Assembly: GCF_017569185.1 (NCBI RefSeq)
Contig: NZ_CP071869.1
Coordinates: forward strand, 2,346,001 to 2,410,000
DNA length: 64,000 nt
Direction: 5' to 3'
Origin: Polaribacter cellanae
GTDB taxonomy: Bacteria > Bacteroidota > Bacteroidia > Flavobacteriales > Flavobacteriaceae
The notes under the pieces are model-generated. The model did no database searches, had not been told where the DNA came from, and saw only the letters and a list, made by a program, of their open reading frames with translations. The translations under genes and the position numbers were made by a program. Each line of letters opens with the position of its first letter. Within the stretch, counting starts at the first letter, position 1. This document shows positions 54,660 through 64,000 of this stretch, one piece after another.

Positions 54660-55235
54660 ATGAATAACTTTTTAATTGGTATTGGAAAGCGAATTAAATC
54701 CATTAGAAATAAACAAAAAATTACCATTAGCACTTTGGCAACTTCTGCTGGGGTTAGTAATGGACTTATTTCCAGAATCGAAAACGGAAGAACCATTCCT
54801 TCTCTTCCTGTTTTGTTAGAGTTAATTAGCGCCTTAGAAATTGATGCAAGTACGTTTTTTGAAGGCGTAGAAAACACAGCTGGAGCCACCTATATTTTAA
54901 TTAAAAAAGACGAACAACAGTTTTTAGAAAAAGAAACAGATGCACAGGGTTTTACCTATTATCATATTTTTGGAAAAAACCTAAATACTATTGGTTTTGA
55001 AGCTGTTGTATTAACAATTGCACCAAATTCTCACAGAGAAAAAGTAACTACAGATGCCTGGGAATTAAAATATATCTTAAACGGAAGTTGTACTTATATT
55101 ATAAATAACGAAGAAGTAACTGTTAACGAAGGAGATGCTCTTTATTTTAATGGAAGATTGCCTCACGTTCCTATAAATAATAACACAAAATCTTGTACGA
55201 TGTTAGTACTTTATTTTTATTCTGAAAATCAATAA
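54660..55235 (+). CDS. XRE-family regulator with C-terminal cupin domain
   Basis: 191 aa. HTH at about 10-65 (ITISTLATSAGVSNGLISRIENGRTIPSLPVLLELISAL) and a cupin barrel at about 105-185 (NEGDALYFNGRLPH). Such proteins bind a small ligand in the cupin and control nearby catabolic genes. The phosphonate-type operon lies on the other strand beyond a 560-bp gap and is a plausible target. Confidence 0.9.
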   Translation: MNNFLIGIGKRIKSIRNKQKITISTLATSAGVSNGLISRIENGRTIPSLPVLLELISALEIDASTFFEGVENTAGATYILIKKDEQQFLEKETDAQGFTYYHIFGKNLNTIGFEAVVLTIAPNSHREKVTTDAWELKYILNGSCTYIINNEEVTVNEGDALYFNGRLPHVPINNNTKSCTMLVLYFYSENQ

Positions 55236-55794
55236 AATTCATAATAAATTTACAACGAAAGCAATCCGTTTTTTAGGTTTTTCTATACAAAATACACTTC
55301 TTCTTTTGTAATGATTAAACTTGTTTTTAGATTTAGAGTATTGCCTTGAATTAGTTTGAATGAAATGTCGTTTTTTTTAGTAAAATATTATTAAACGTAA
55401 GTTCGACACACTACTAATTTATTAATTATCAACTGCTTAGGTGTTTTTCTTAAAAATATATATATCATTTCGATGACGCAGCAAAAGGAATCTTACAAAT
55501 TGTAGTTATAAATTATGAGATTTCTCCCATTCTCGAAATGAACAAAGTATAAAGTACTTTTTATCAATAAATTAAAATATAGTCATCTATTATTTCTTAA
55601 ATCGAACTCACGTTATTAATTGATATGCTTTTTCGGAATCTCTTTTTCTTTTTTCTTTTTATAATATCTACCGCTAAATTTAGTCCTAAAAGAGTTACAT
55701 TTCTAACACAGGTAAATTCTTCTTGGAGAAAAAGAAGATTGTAATGCTTCTATTTTTAAATCTCTACTATTTTCTCCACGATTTGTACCCTTTT
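55236..55794. other. Intergenic region between convergent genes
   Basis: No intact gene. ATTTCGATGACGCAG near 55468 and ATTCTCGAAATG near 55532 form an imperfect inverted repeat of a type common in flavobacteria. 55640-55790 has short degenerate frames with no recognisable family. Confidence 0.5.
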
Positions 55795-56463
55795 TTATAA
55801 AACAGTTTCTAAAGTTGCCAAAGAATCTAAAATATAAGTTGGATTTTCTTTTTCTATTTGTTCTTTGGTTTGCGCTCCCGATAAAACACCAATTGTAATA
55901 CCGCAATTTGCGTTTTTACCTTCTTCAATATCAATTGCAGAATCGCCTGCTTTTAAAACAGTTTTTGGGTCTTTAAGATTAAAAAGTTGCATCGCTTTTA
56001 AAATCATATCTGAGTTTGGTCGTCCTTTTTCGACATCGTCTGCTGTAATTAAAGCATCGAAATGTTGCCCTTTTTTCCATTGCATTTTTTCCAATAAACT
56101 TGTGGCTACTTTTTTATTATAACCCGTATTTAAAACAACAATAATTCCTTTTTCTCTTAGGTTTAAAATTGTTTTTTCTGCACCATTAATTGGACTAACA
56201 TCCAGCGTTTTATAGGCTTCTTCTAATAAAACTTTAAACTCTTTAAATATTGCTAAAGAACTTTTATCGACTTCGTTTAAATGCGTTAAAACATCTTTAA
56301 TTGCTTGGTGTTTTTCTTTACCTGCTCCATATTCTAAAACAGTTTTTAAAGTAACAACAACACCTGCATTTTCAATGGCTTTGTGCACCATTTTATACAC
56401 GACATTATTCTCGTTTACTGTGGTTCCTGCCATATCTAAAACCACCATTTTTATATTTTTCAT
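55795..56463 (-). CDS. Phosphonatase-like HAD hydrolase
   Basis: 222 aa HAD enzyme. Motif 1 VVLDMAGTTV (nucleophile Asp10), motif 3 around EKGRPNSDMI, motif 4 AGDSAIDIEEGKNANC. The DxAGTT form is typical of phosphonoacetaldehyde hydrolase (PhnX) and of the TIGR03351 PhnX-like group. Probably splits a C-P or C-O-P bond of a phosphonate breakdown product. Last gene of the operon, 5 bp after the oxidoreductase gene. Confidence 0.82.
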   Translation of the reverse strand: MKNIKMVVLDMAGTTVNENNVVYKMVHKAIENAGVVVTLKTVLEYGAGKEKHQAIKDVLTHLNEVDKSSLAIFKEFKVLLEEAYKTLDVSPINGAEKTILNLREKGIIVVLNTGYNKKVATSLLEKMQWKKGQHFDALITADDVEKGRPNSDMILKAMQLFNLKDPKTVLKAGDSAIDIEEGKNANCGITIGVLSGAQTKEQIEKENPTYILDSLATLETVL

Positions 56464-56468
56464 CTATA

Positions 56469-57626
56469 TTAATTGTTAAGTATTTTTTGTAAGTTTTCTT
56501 CGGAAAAACCAGCACTTCCTGTCATTCCCTTTCCGCCAATTCCTGTAATAATGTGAATATTTTTACCTATTGAACGCTCAAAAATATCGGTGTTTTTACA
56601 TTGTGAATAAAAACCAGCCCAACGTTGCTGAATTTCATAGGTTGGTAAATCGATAATTTTTTTGGCTTCTTTTATCATAAAATTATCAATATCCATATTC
56701 AAATCGAACCCTAAATTGTCTATTTCTTTTGCAGTTGCATATTCATGAGAATCTCCCAAAATTACAGAACCATCTGTAGCTTGTTTAAAAAGAATATGGA
56801 CTCCAAATTTATTCTCGAAACTTTCTGGATTTTCGTTTGCTTTAATCGTTTTCCAAGAGGCACACTCTTCAAAAGCTTCGTACCTACGAATGGTTAAACC
56901 TGCTAAAATAGAACCATTTAACTTATAGTTTTTTTGAGGTTTTGTTTGCATTATTTGTAGTTTAGATACAATTAAATCGCTTTGATTATAAATTATTGGA
57001 AATAGCGCTTTAAAATCGCTTCCATTACAAATAATTGTTTTTGTGGCGCTGTATTTTTTTCCTTCGGATGTAATTGCCACAGTTTCTTCATTTTGTTCTT
57101 CAACATTTACTATTGTTGTGTTATAAATAATAGTTGCTTTTAAGGTTTTAATCATAAAAGAATGCAATGCATGAATCATTTTCGTTGGCTCTACAGTTAC
57201 CTCTTCTGGAAAAAATAAACCCGCTTTGCAATAACTACTTTTTAAACCATTATATTTCTCTAAACATTGCTGTTTTGTTAGTATTCTAGAGCTATAGTTA
57301 TTGTTTTTGTTAATTTGATGAAGTTCTTCTATCAACTGAACTTCTTCATCATTAGAAGCGATATAAATCGTTCCATTTTGCCTGATAGAAATATCGAATT
57401 CTTGTTGAATGGATTTATAAATTTCCAAACTTTTTCGTCCGTAATTTTGCCATTTTTGATTCATTCCAGATGGTACTACTTGTCCGAAATTACGAACAGT
57501 CGCACCTTGTGGTTTGCTGTTTTTTTCTAAAATTGCAACAGAAAATCCTTTTTTTAAGGCGTGAAAAGCGTGAAACGTTCCAAGAACGCCTCCCCCGACA
57601 ATTATTAAATCGTATTTATTGTTCAT
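56469..57626 (-). CDS. FAD-dependent oxidoreductase (TIGR03364-like)
   Basis: 385 aa. N-terminal Rossmann motif DLIIVGGGVLGTFHAFHALKKG and C-terminal IHIITGIGGKGMTGSAGFSEE. DAO-type fold, resembling the TIGR03364 family that sits next to phosphonatase genes. A deamination or N-dealkylation of an aminophosphonate would give the aldehyde for the HAD partner. Its start overlaps the DUF5690 gene by 11 bp. Confidence 0.83.
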   Translation of the reverse strand: MNNKYDLIIVGGGVLGTFHAFHALKKGFSVAILEKNSKPQGATVRNFGQVVPSGMNQKWQNYGRKSLEIYKSIQQEFDISIRQNGTIYIASNDEEVQLIEELHQINKNNNYSSRILTKQQCLEKYNGLKSSYCKAGLFFPEEVTVEPTKMIHALHSFMIKTLKATIIYNTTIVNVEEQNEETVAITSEGKKYSATKTIICNGSDFKALFPIIYNQSDLIVSKLQIMQTKPQKNYKLNGSILAGLTIRRYEAFEECASWKTIKANENPESFENKFGVHILFKQATDGSVILGDSHEYATAKEIDNLGFDLNMDIDNFMIKEAKKIIDLPTYEIQQRWAGFYSQCKNTDIFERSIGKNIHIITGIGGKGMTGSAGFSEENLQKILNN

Positions 57627-58878
57627 AAATTGAAAAATTGGTTTGTACTTTTTTGTGGTATTTTTTTCGAAAAAAAGAGTAACAATAAATGGTTATTAGC
57701 AAACCTATAAACCCTAAAAAATATAAAATATTGGTAAAGAATGTAAGCCAAGAAATATCTTTTTGTCCGAAATTTTTATATAATAAAATTAAAATGCTTC
57801 CTAAGTAACCAAAAGCATCTGCAATGTAAATTAGAAATCCTACGTTTCCATTTATTTTATATGTGGCTATCATTCTATCAAAAAAAATTCCGTTGAAAGG
57901 AACATAGCAACTGTACAATCCAAGTCCAGAAATAATCATCCACGTTAGTGGAGAAATTACTTCAATTTTATAAAAATAAGTACTAATTAATATAGATAAA
58001 CAGCCTGTTAGCAATACGTAATGGTAGTATAAGAATGCTTTGTAATTTTTTGTGATACTACCAATAATTCCCAAAACAACCAATACCAAAATTGCAATTG
58101 GTATTTCTGAAATGCTATAAATTGAAGCATCTCTATATCCAAGAGCATCCCAAATTTCTCTGGCAAAATTGTCTCTAAAATCTCTTACAGATGTTAAAAT
58201 CATGTAAAAAACAATAATACAAATTAATGGAATTGCAAATTTTTTAAATAATGCTTTTCGTTCTTTTGAATTTAGTGTATTTCGTTCGTTTTTTAAAAGT
58301 TTATCTTCTGCAGAGGGTGCAGGAATTTTCTCTAATAACCAAGCAAAAAACACTAAAGGAAGCACAAAAATTGCGCCAGTGGCAAAAGGCATCCAAAACT
58401 GACTGATATTAAAATCGTCTAGCACAATTTTTCCGATAGATTTTACTGCGCCAGAAGAAACAATAAAGCTGGAAGAAAGTATAACACCTAATAATTCAGA
58501 AGTTTTTCTACCTTCGAGATACGAAAAAACGATGCCCCAAATCATCCCTAAAGGCAAACCATTTAAGAATAAAAATACAATATTATAAGGTGCAGGTACT
58601 ACTGCAAAACCGAGCAGTGCTAGTTCTGCAAAAAGAATAAAACCGACTAAAAAGAAAATTCTTTTGTTCGATTTCATTTCTGCAATTACCTTAATTCCAA
58701 TAAATTTAGAGAGTGTATATCCAACAACTTGGGCAATAATTAATAAAATTTTATAATCGACACCCCAAAAAGCAAGGTCTTGAAAAGTAGCAACCGTAAA
58801 CGGTTTTCTAAACGCATACATACAAAAATACGTTCCGAATGCCGCTAAAGATGCTTGTATTATAAACCTTAAATTCAT
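57616..58878 (-). CDS. DUF5690 family membrane protein (MFS-like transporter)
   Basis: 420 aa with 12 or so membrane helices; opens with ASLAAFGTYFCMYAFRKPFTVATF, which resembles the first helix of organophosphate:phosphate antiporters of the MFS. The likely job is transport of the phosphonate across the cytoplasmic membrane. Confidence 0.83.
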   Translation of the reverse strand: MNLRFIIQASLAAFGTYFCMYAFRKPFTVATFQDLAFWGVDYKILLIIAQVVGYTLSKFIGIKVIAEMKSNKRIFFLVGFILFAELALLGFAVVPAPYNIVFLFLNGLPLGMIWGIVFSYLEGRKTSELLGVILSSSFIVSSGAVKSIGKIVLDDFNISQFWMPFATGAIFVLPLVFFAWLLEKIPAPSAEDKLLKNERNTLNSKERKALFKKFAIPLICIIVFYMILTSVRDFRDNFAREIWDALGYRDASIYSISEIPIAILVLVVLGIIGSITKNYKAFLYYHYVLLTGCLSILISTYFYKIEVISPLTWMIISGLGLYSCYVPFNGIFFDRMIATYKINGNVGFLIYIADAFGYLGSILILLYKNFGQKDISWLTFFTNILYFLGFIGLLITIYCYSFFRKKYHKKVQTNFSIYEQ

Positions 58879-58964
58879 GTTGGTTTTGTTAGGTTGATAA
58901 AAGCCAGCAAACTCTCCATATAAAAATCGAGAGTTTTGCCAACATTTAACAAAGTTAAAATTTA

Positions 58965-61814
58965 TTATAAACTATATTTTATTCCAATATTTCCTTTAAT
59001 TCCATAGAACTCTACTTGTTTTGGTCGATCTTCTGTTTTGCCATAATGATAAATTAAAGGGTTATTTAAAATGTTATTCACATCCGTAAAAATAGTCCAT
59101 TTTTTTCCAATTTGATACGATGCAGAAAAATCTAAAGTACTATATTTTCCGTAATAAACATCATCTATATCTCTTTCTCCGTAAGCAATTGCATATTTTC
59201 CTTTATGGTTAAAAGCCAATCTTGTGTTAAAACCATCTTTTTCGTAGAATAATTGCGCATTAAATAGCGCATTTGCTTGATATGCTAAAGCTACTTTTCT
59301 TCCACTTGGTTTAGAGGTTTCAGAATCCATAAAAGTGGCATTAATTTGTGTTCCGAAATATTTCCAGAAACCAGGTAAAAAATCGAAACGTTTGTTAAGA
59401 CCTAATTCAATACCACCAATCCAAGCTTTATTTCCATTTACAGGTGTATTAAATTCTACACCAGTTATTCCATTATAAGTTCCTTGATAAGTATTATTAA
59501 TTATTGGATCTGTAATAGATTTATAAAAAATACCAGCATTTAAAACCCCTACATTTTCGAAATAATATTCTCCTAAAAGATCTAAATTCCAAGAATATGT
59601 TGGTTTTAAGTTTGGGTTACCTCCTTTAAATTCGTTTTCTAAGGAAAAATAAGTTCCAGAAGGAGAAATGTCTCCAAAGTTTGGTCTTGAGAAACTTCTA
59701 GTTGCTGCAAAGCGAATATTCATATCTTCTAAAGGCGAATATTTAATATGCAACATTGGTAGAATTGCCCAATAATTGTTTGTTTTCATGGATTTGATAA
59801 GCGTTCTATTATCGTTTACATAACCACCTACTTTTGTGTTGGTTTTCGTGGCTCTTAAACCTCCTAAAACTGTCCATTGTTCAGACGCTTTTAAGGTTCC
59901 CATTCCGTAGAAAGACAAATGAGTTTCATCTACATTAAAGTTTCTTCCTAAACCAGTGTTAAATTGTTTTGCTGCGGAATCGTCTGGTAAAACAGTTAAA
60001 TTCGCCCTGTTTTTATTCCAGAAATTTGTCATTCCGTCTGTAGATAAAACTGGTCCAAAAGTATTTTGTATATTAGCACCCAATTCTTTTAAATAATTTG
60101 CTCTTCCTGGCTGCTCTGTAATAAATTTAGATTCATCCGATAAAAATGGTGTTGTACCTGCTCCAGACCAACCGTAAAATAAATCTTCGAACGTTGCTCG
60201 CCTATCTTTATCTCTGTATTTTGTACCAACTTTTAGCTTAAAATTATCGTTTACATTTAATTCGTAATTTAAAGAAGCTACAATATTATCTCTTTCTCTA
60301 ATTGAAATTTTATACAATTCTAAGTCAGCAAATTTCATTTTTGTTGCATCCATTTTAAAAGATGGGTCGCTATAAAAACCGAATAAAGCGTCTGTATCGT
60401 TATAATCTAACTTACCACCATCTACTTTCCAATAAGCTCTATCGTCTCCTGCTCCGCCATTTGCTTTTGGTCTATTATCTAAATAATCGGGTTTGATGCC
60501 TACACCATCTTGCTTGTATTTTACTACAAAATAACTCTTGTCTTCTGCTGTTGGAATTCCTCCGTACTTAAATTCATTTGAATAAGAAGCAATGCTCCAA
60601 TCTAATTTTCCGTTGTTAAAATTGTGTTTTCCACCAATTTCACTTCCAAACATTTCTGTTATAAGTTCGTTATGTATATTTTGAAGTTCTACTCTTGCTG
60701 TGCTTGTATTTGCATTAAATTTATCGAAACGAACTCTGTGTTTATAATGTTTTTCAGTATCTAACAGGGTTCCATACATTCCTCTAAAATACATTTTGGT
60801 CGCAGGTGTAAAGTTGTATTCCATCGCTCCATTAATTCCTTTTGTAACTCTTTCTCCATTATAATCTCTCAATTCCATTCTGTAAACACCTTCGTCGCCT
60901 TTTCTTCGAGCTTCAAAATTATCTGTTCCCCAACCTCTGTTCCAGTAGGAACCGTTTAAAATGTAACCGAATTTCCCATTTTTACTTTTGTTTCCAATAG
61001 TTAAAGAAGCATTGTAAATTGGTTTTTCTGATTTTACATTGTAACCTCCACCAACATTTACACTTAAAATTTGTTTTGCAGGGGCAGTTTGTGTGATAAA
61101 ATTTACTCCACCTCCAATTCCGTCTGCTTCCATATCTGGTGTATATGCCTTTGCTGCTTGTACGTAAGAAATTAATTCTGATGGGAAAAAATCGAATGCT
61201 GTTGCACGAGAAGTTGTTTCCTCTTCTGCAGTTGGTATTCTGTTTCCATTAATGGTTGTAGATGCCCAAAATGGTGGCAATCCTCTCACAGAGACAAAAC
61301 GTCCTTCTCCTTGATCTCTTTCTATTGATAAACCTTGAATACGTTGTACGGTTTCTGCTGCATTTCTATCTGGTAATTTTCCAATTCCGTCTGCTGCAAT
61401 TACATTTAAAATACTCATTGCTTTTTTTTGAATATTTAATGCTCTTGCTTCACTATTTCTTCTTGTAGAACCGCTAATTACAATTTCATTTAATTCTTCT
61501 GATGAAGCTTCTAAGACAATTAAACCTATATTAACGTTTTTATTTTCTACAGTTTTTACAGAAATTTCTTTCTTTTTAAAACCTATGTAAGAGATTAGGA
61601 TATTTAATTTTCCTGAATCGACATTTGTTAATACGAACTTTCCATCGAAATCTGTATTTACACCTTTATTTGTATTCGAAATCATAACACTTGCTCCTGG
61701 TAAAGGATAATTTCCATCGCTTACAGTTCCTGTTATTGTTGCTTTTTGTGAAAATGCATTGCTACTTACAAGTAAAACAAAAAATGTACTTACTAATAGT
61801 TTAAAATTATTCAT
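58965..61814 (-). CDS. TonB-dependent receptor of the phosphonate-type operon
   Basis: 949 aa. Signal peptide, carboxypeptidase-like domain (ITGTVSDGNYPLPGASVMIS), plug (LPDRNAAETVQRIQGLSIERD, SVRGLPPFWASTTINGNRIP), barrel ending in KGNIGIKYSL. The plug resembles the TIGR01782 (Xanthomonas-Caulobacter) group. First gene of the operon; it should import the operon's substrate over the outer membrane. Confidence 0.92.
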   Translation of the reverse strand: MNNFKLLVSTFFVLLVSSNAFSQKATITGTVSDGNYPLPGASVMISNTNKGVNTDFDGKFVLTNVDSGKLNILISYIGFKKKEISVKTVENKNVNIGLIVLEASSEELNEIVISGSTRRNSEARALNIQKKAMSILNVIAADGIGKLPDRNAAETVQRIQGLSIERDQGEGRFVSVRGLPPFWASTTINGNRIPTAEEETTSRATAFDFFPSELISYVQAAKAYTPDMEADGIGGGVNFITQTAPAKQILSVNVGGGYNVKSEKPIYNASLTIGNKSKNGKFGYILNGSYWNRGWGTDNFEARRKGDEGVYRMELRDYNGERVTKGINGAMEYNFTPATKMYFRGMYGTLLDTEKHYKHRVRFDKFNANTSTARVELQNIHNELITEMFGSEIGGKHNFNNGKLDWSIASYSNEFKYGGIPTAEDKSYFVVKYKQDGVGIKPDYLDNRPKANGGAGDDRAYWKVDGGKLDYNDTDALFGFYSDPSFKMDATKMKFADLELYKISIRERDNIVASLNYELNVNDNFKLKVGTKYRDKDRRATFEDLFYGWSGAGTTPFLSDESKFITEQPGRANYLKELGANIQNTFGPVLSTDGMTNFWNKNRANLTVLPDDSAAKQFNTGLGRNFNVDETHLSFYGMGTLKASEQWTVLGGLRATKTNTKVGGYVNDNRTLIKSMKTNNYWAILPMLHIKYSPLEDMNIRFAATRSFSRPNFGDISPSGTYFSLENEFKGGNPNLKPTYSWNLDLLGEYYFENVGVLNAGIFYKSITDPIINNTYQGTYNGITGVEFNTPVNGNKAWIGGIELGLNKRFDFLPGFWKYFGTQINATFMDSETSKPSGRKVALAYQANALFNAQLFYEKDGFNTRLAFNHKGKYAIAYGERDIDDVYYGKYSTLDFSASYQIGKKWTIFTDVNNILNNPLIYHYGKTEDRPKQVEFYGIKGNIGIKYSL

Positions 61815-62126
61815 TTGTTGGTTTGTTTACAATTATTAAATTTTACAACACAAATAAATAGTTCTTTTTACTATTTGTAAATATTTAAATATTAAGAAAG
61901 TTTTACGAAAACAGAAATAAAATGTTAGTTTAAGGTTAACAATGTTATCTAAAATGGAAGAAAAATCTAAATTCCTTTAAAATAAAGGTTTTATTTTTTA
62001 TTATTGATTAACAAAAAATTTACAAATAGTAAAATTAATAAAATGTTTGCTATAAATTTTAACTTTTTTTTGTACTAAGAAGTATTAAACAATTGTTAGT
62101 TTATTCAATTTATTAAAATATCTCAT
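61815..62126. other. Divergent intergenic region
   Basis: Very AT-rich region between the TonB-dependent receptor gene and tatA. It must hold both promoters; only the tatA -7 box is clear. No ORF or repeat found. Confidence 0.5.
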
Positions 62127-62134
62127 TATCTTTG
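62127..62134 (+). promoter_or_regulatory. Candidate -7 box (TATCTTTG) of the TatA-type gene
   Basis: Ends only 4 bp before the ATG at 62139, so transcription would begin on or at the start codon; a leaderless mRNA is likely if this is the promoter. Confidence 0.5.
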
Positions 62135-62138
62135 TAAT

Positions 62139-62444
62139 ATGAATACAGTATTCTTATTTATTAGCGGTCCTGAAATTATGGTTATTATGTTAATCGTAGT
62201 AATGGTTTTTGGTGCGGATAAAATTCCTGAAATTGCTAGAGGATTGGGGAAAGGAATGCGTCAAATTAAAGATGCAACCAACGATATTAAGCAAGAAATT
62301 AAAGATAGTTCGGATATCCAAAAATCGGAAACTAAATCTATTAAAAATACTGCTAACGAAGCTACTAAGGGTGTAAGTGAAGAGTTTAAAAGAGTGCAAA
62401 AAGATATAGAAGATATTACTGGCCCGATTAAAAGACAGTTTTAG
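62139..62444 (+). CDS. tatA: Sec-independent (Tat) translocase protein, TatA/TatB type
   Basis: 101 aa. One N-terminal membrane helix (EIMVIMLIVVMVFG), then the hinge and amphipathic helix FGADKIPEIARGLGKGMRQIKDATNDIKQEI, and a charged tail. It is the pore-forming subunit for export of folded proteins. TatA and TatB cannot be told apart with confidence here. Confidence 0.88.
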   Translation: MNTVFLFISGPEIMVIMLIVVMVFGADKIPEIARGLGKGMRQIKDATNDIKQEIKDSSDIQKSETKSIKNTANEATKGVSEEFKRVQKDIEDITGPIKRQF

Positions 62445-63019
62445 TTAGAAATTTAAATGAAACTCTGCCTGTTAATTTTACACTCCAAAATACATCATTA
62501 TTATTTCTTAATATGGGTTTAATAATTATTAGTAACAACCCCTGTTGTTTATCTTAATATAAAGTGCTTGTAGTTTTTCTTTGTTCATTTGCAGCCAACT
62601 TGTTTGCCATGTTTTAGGGTTATAGATTGGTATAACTACCTTTTAAATATTTCCTTGATAATTAATATTTGATGTTTGTTTTTATTAGTCATCCCCTGAA
62701 AATTTAAATTTCATATTTGTGAAGTACTAATGTTTCAGAGGATTTTTTATTTGGAAAGCATTTTTAAATTTGAAAAAAAATGAATTTCTTAAATTATTTA
62801 AAATGAGAAATTTAATTGTTTTTATTTTAGCTAAATTAGGTTTTTTTCAAAAAAACGGGGGATGGCTAAATAATTTTAGATATTTAATTTTTATTGAAAA
62901 AACTTTTAGGTTTTCTAAAAAAGGATATGGAAAAACTATCCACAAAATTATTACTTATAGAATATTTAAGGTTTGTTATTTTAAAAATCCTTGTTTATTT
63001 AATTTTTAAAAGCGAGTTT
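62445..63019. other. Non-coding region after the TatA-type gene
   Basis: 575 bp. Small hairpin AACAACCCCTGTTGTT near 62526 and the terminator at 62691. Frames of about 60-80 codons at 62770-63079 are of low complexity, without family resemblance, and are not called as genes. Confidence 0.5.
62691..62750 (+). terminator. Imperfect hairpin with T-run
   Basis: ATCCCCTGAAA pairs with TTTCAGAGGAT, followed by TTTTT. The loop of about 30 nt is long, so strength is uncertain. Confidence 0.45.
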
Positions 63020-64000
63020 TTAACGTTCTCTGTAGGTAATACTTTTAATTTTACCAAAACCAGAATATTTGGTTTCTAGTTTTATTTGACCATTTACTGG
63101 TGGCACTTTGTATAATTCCATTGTTCCTTCTGAGCCATTATAGCTACAGACAATTAATTTACTTTGCATACTTTTATAATCATCATTTAAAAAATCTTCA
63201 AAGAAATTATGAAATTTTATCAAAGAGATTTCCTCAGAACCTTTGTCTAACATTAGTTTGGTTGTTCGTAAAGAAAAATCGTATTGATATACTTTACTTC
63301 CTGCAACATAAAATAAATACCCATAATCTGGACTAACAGCATAACTTGTTGCCTTGTTAAAATCTGGTGCAATTACTTCTCCATAATAAGATTGTGAGTT
63401 GTTTTGTGAATTAAATATAGCTAAGTATTTTTTTCCGTTATTAGAGTCTTTTAAGATTGAAAAAATTTCTGCCCCATAACTTCCATTAAACTCACTTCCA
63501 ACCATATATTCCAAATCTTTTCCTGTGGTAAAGTTAAATAAAGTTCCTGCAGGCATTACACTTGTCTTTCCATAATTTGTATTTACAAAACGTTTGTTTG
63601 TATTATCGTACAAAATAGAATTACCAAATAAGTATCCTTTTCCTATAAATGGAGAGGCCTCAAATACAACACCTCCAATTGTATTAATTGGTGCACTATA
63701 TTTTAATTGATAAGTATCAAAGTAATAGTATATGTTACCATTTTTAGCGATATAAGCATGTCCATTATATTTTGCTACTAAATTATCTACTTCTAAATCT
63801 AATGGTTGCGAACCTACAAATTCATTAGAAATATTAAGGGCACTGTTCCAAGAAAAAGTGTTTGGCTCTATTTTAACGGTTCCATTTCCAGAAGTTGAAA
63901 TATAGATTCCATAATAATCTCTTTTATATTTATACGTGTAAACAAACCCTGGTTTTCCTTTTAGTTTTAATTCAGAACTAGATAAACCAAGAACATCTAT
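63020..64000 (-). CDS. C-terminal part of an exported beta-rich protein (PKD-like family candidate), cut by window edge
   Basis: The frame is open from the right edge (64000) over 326 codons to the stop; the internal TTG at 63613 is not the start. Repeated short units alternate with aromatic strands: DVLGLSSSELKLKGKPGFVY, YYGIYISTSGNGTVKIEPNT, YLFYVAGSKVYQYDF. It resembles PKD-like lipoproteins next to SusC/D loci and beta-propeller proteins. The N-terminus and neighbours are outside the window, so the assignment is tentative. Confidence 0.45.
   Translation of the reverse strand: MDVLGLSSSELKLKGKPGFVYTYKYKRDYYGIYISTSGNGTVKIEPNTFSWNSALNISNEFVGSQPLDLEVDNLVAKYNGHAYIAKNGNIYYYFDTYQLKYSAPINTIGGVVFEASPFIGKGYLFGNSILYDNTNKRFVNTNYGKTSVMPAGTLFNFTTGKDLEYMVGSEFNGSYGAEIFSILKDSNNGKKYLAIFNSQNNSQSYYGEVIAPDFNKATSYAVSPDYGYLFYVAGSKVYQYDFSLRTTKLMLDKGSEEISLIKFHNFFEDFLNDDYKSMQSKLIVCSYNGSEGTMELYKVPPVNGQIKLETKYSGFGKIKSITYRER

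Noticed and set aside
62770..63009. 79-codon plus-strand frame after tatA
   Set aside because: Low-complexity Lys/Phe/Leu composition typical of AT-rich non-coding DNA; no family resemblance and a competing frame of equal length.

Overview
The window is a low-GC chromosomal segment from a member of the Bacteroidota, very probably a marine Flavobacteriaceae (Polaribacter/Tenacibaculum-like). The grounds are SusC-type TonB-dependent receptors with carboxypeptidase-like N-termini, lipoproteins with short lipoboxes, TAnnTTTG promoter boxes, a SUF-only iron-sulfur operon, DUF4286 and DUF5690 proteins and MbnP/MbnH-type proteins.

Layout. 0-7.4 kb: the end of a PLP enzyme gene, thiL on the opposite strand, then a four-gene surface lipoprotein operon (LVIVD-repeat protein, repeat protein, MbnP-like protein, di-haem MbnH/MauG-like peroxidase), probably for copper or redox chemistry at the cell surface. 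7.4-17.7 kb: the SUF operon (sufA-B-C-D...S), interrupted by an exported metallo-beta-lactamase-fold lipoprotein, two decayed four-helix-bundle genes and, before sufS, a HepT/MntA toxin-antitoxin module plus a serine hydrolase gene. 17.8-22.2 kb: a TonB-dependent receptor with a GDSL-hydrolase lipoprotein. 22.4-30.7 kb: housekeeping genes (ribF, serS, TPR protein, DUF4286, a beta-barrel protein, rsmA, mgtE).

30.7-33.9 kb: a cassette-like block placed directly behind the mgtE stop codon (DUF2798, frameshifted EVE-domain gene, MarR regulator). Its ends are complementary (GTTAGGTGGC / GCCACCTAAC). It is followed by a broken transposase gene and dispersed hairpin repeats. The HepT/MntA module has a similar arrangement, so both may be integron-like cassettes. 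33.9-40.4 kb: a compact minus-strand amino-acid operon (ornithine-cyclodeaminase-like, threonine-synthase-like, APH-type kinase, frameshifted threonine-dehydratase-like, M28 peptidase, SpoU methyltransferase) with a strong hairpin terminator in its leader, likely an attenuator.

40.6-54.6 kb: mutS, followed by the most unusual region. This is an 11-kb minus-strand array of paralogous HExxH metallopeptidase-domain proteins, most followed within a few bases by a small protein, usually with a signal peptide or lipobox. Two members are full-length lipoproteins with different N-termini (567 and 646 aa). The others are orphan or truncated C-terminal modules sharing a boundary ending in INELTGK. Copies of the 3' end of mutS and its terminator recur as direct repeats between the units, and promoters carry ATCCCTGAGCTCAGGGAT-type palindromes. 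I read this as a polymorphic lipoprotein toxin/immunity locus growing behind mutS; that function is inference.

54.6-61.8 kb: an XRE-cupin regulator, then a minus-strand operon for a phosphonatase-like HAD enzyme, a TIGR03364-type FAD oxidoreductase, a DUF5690 membrane protein and a TonB-dependent receptor, probably for organophosphonate uptake and breakdown. 62.1-64 kb: a TatA/B-type protein and the 3' part of an exported protein that runs off the right edge. I saw no rRNA, tRNA or CRISPR array.
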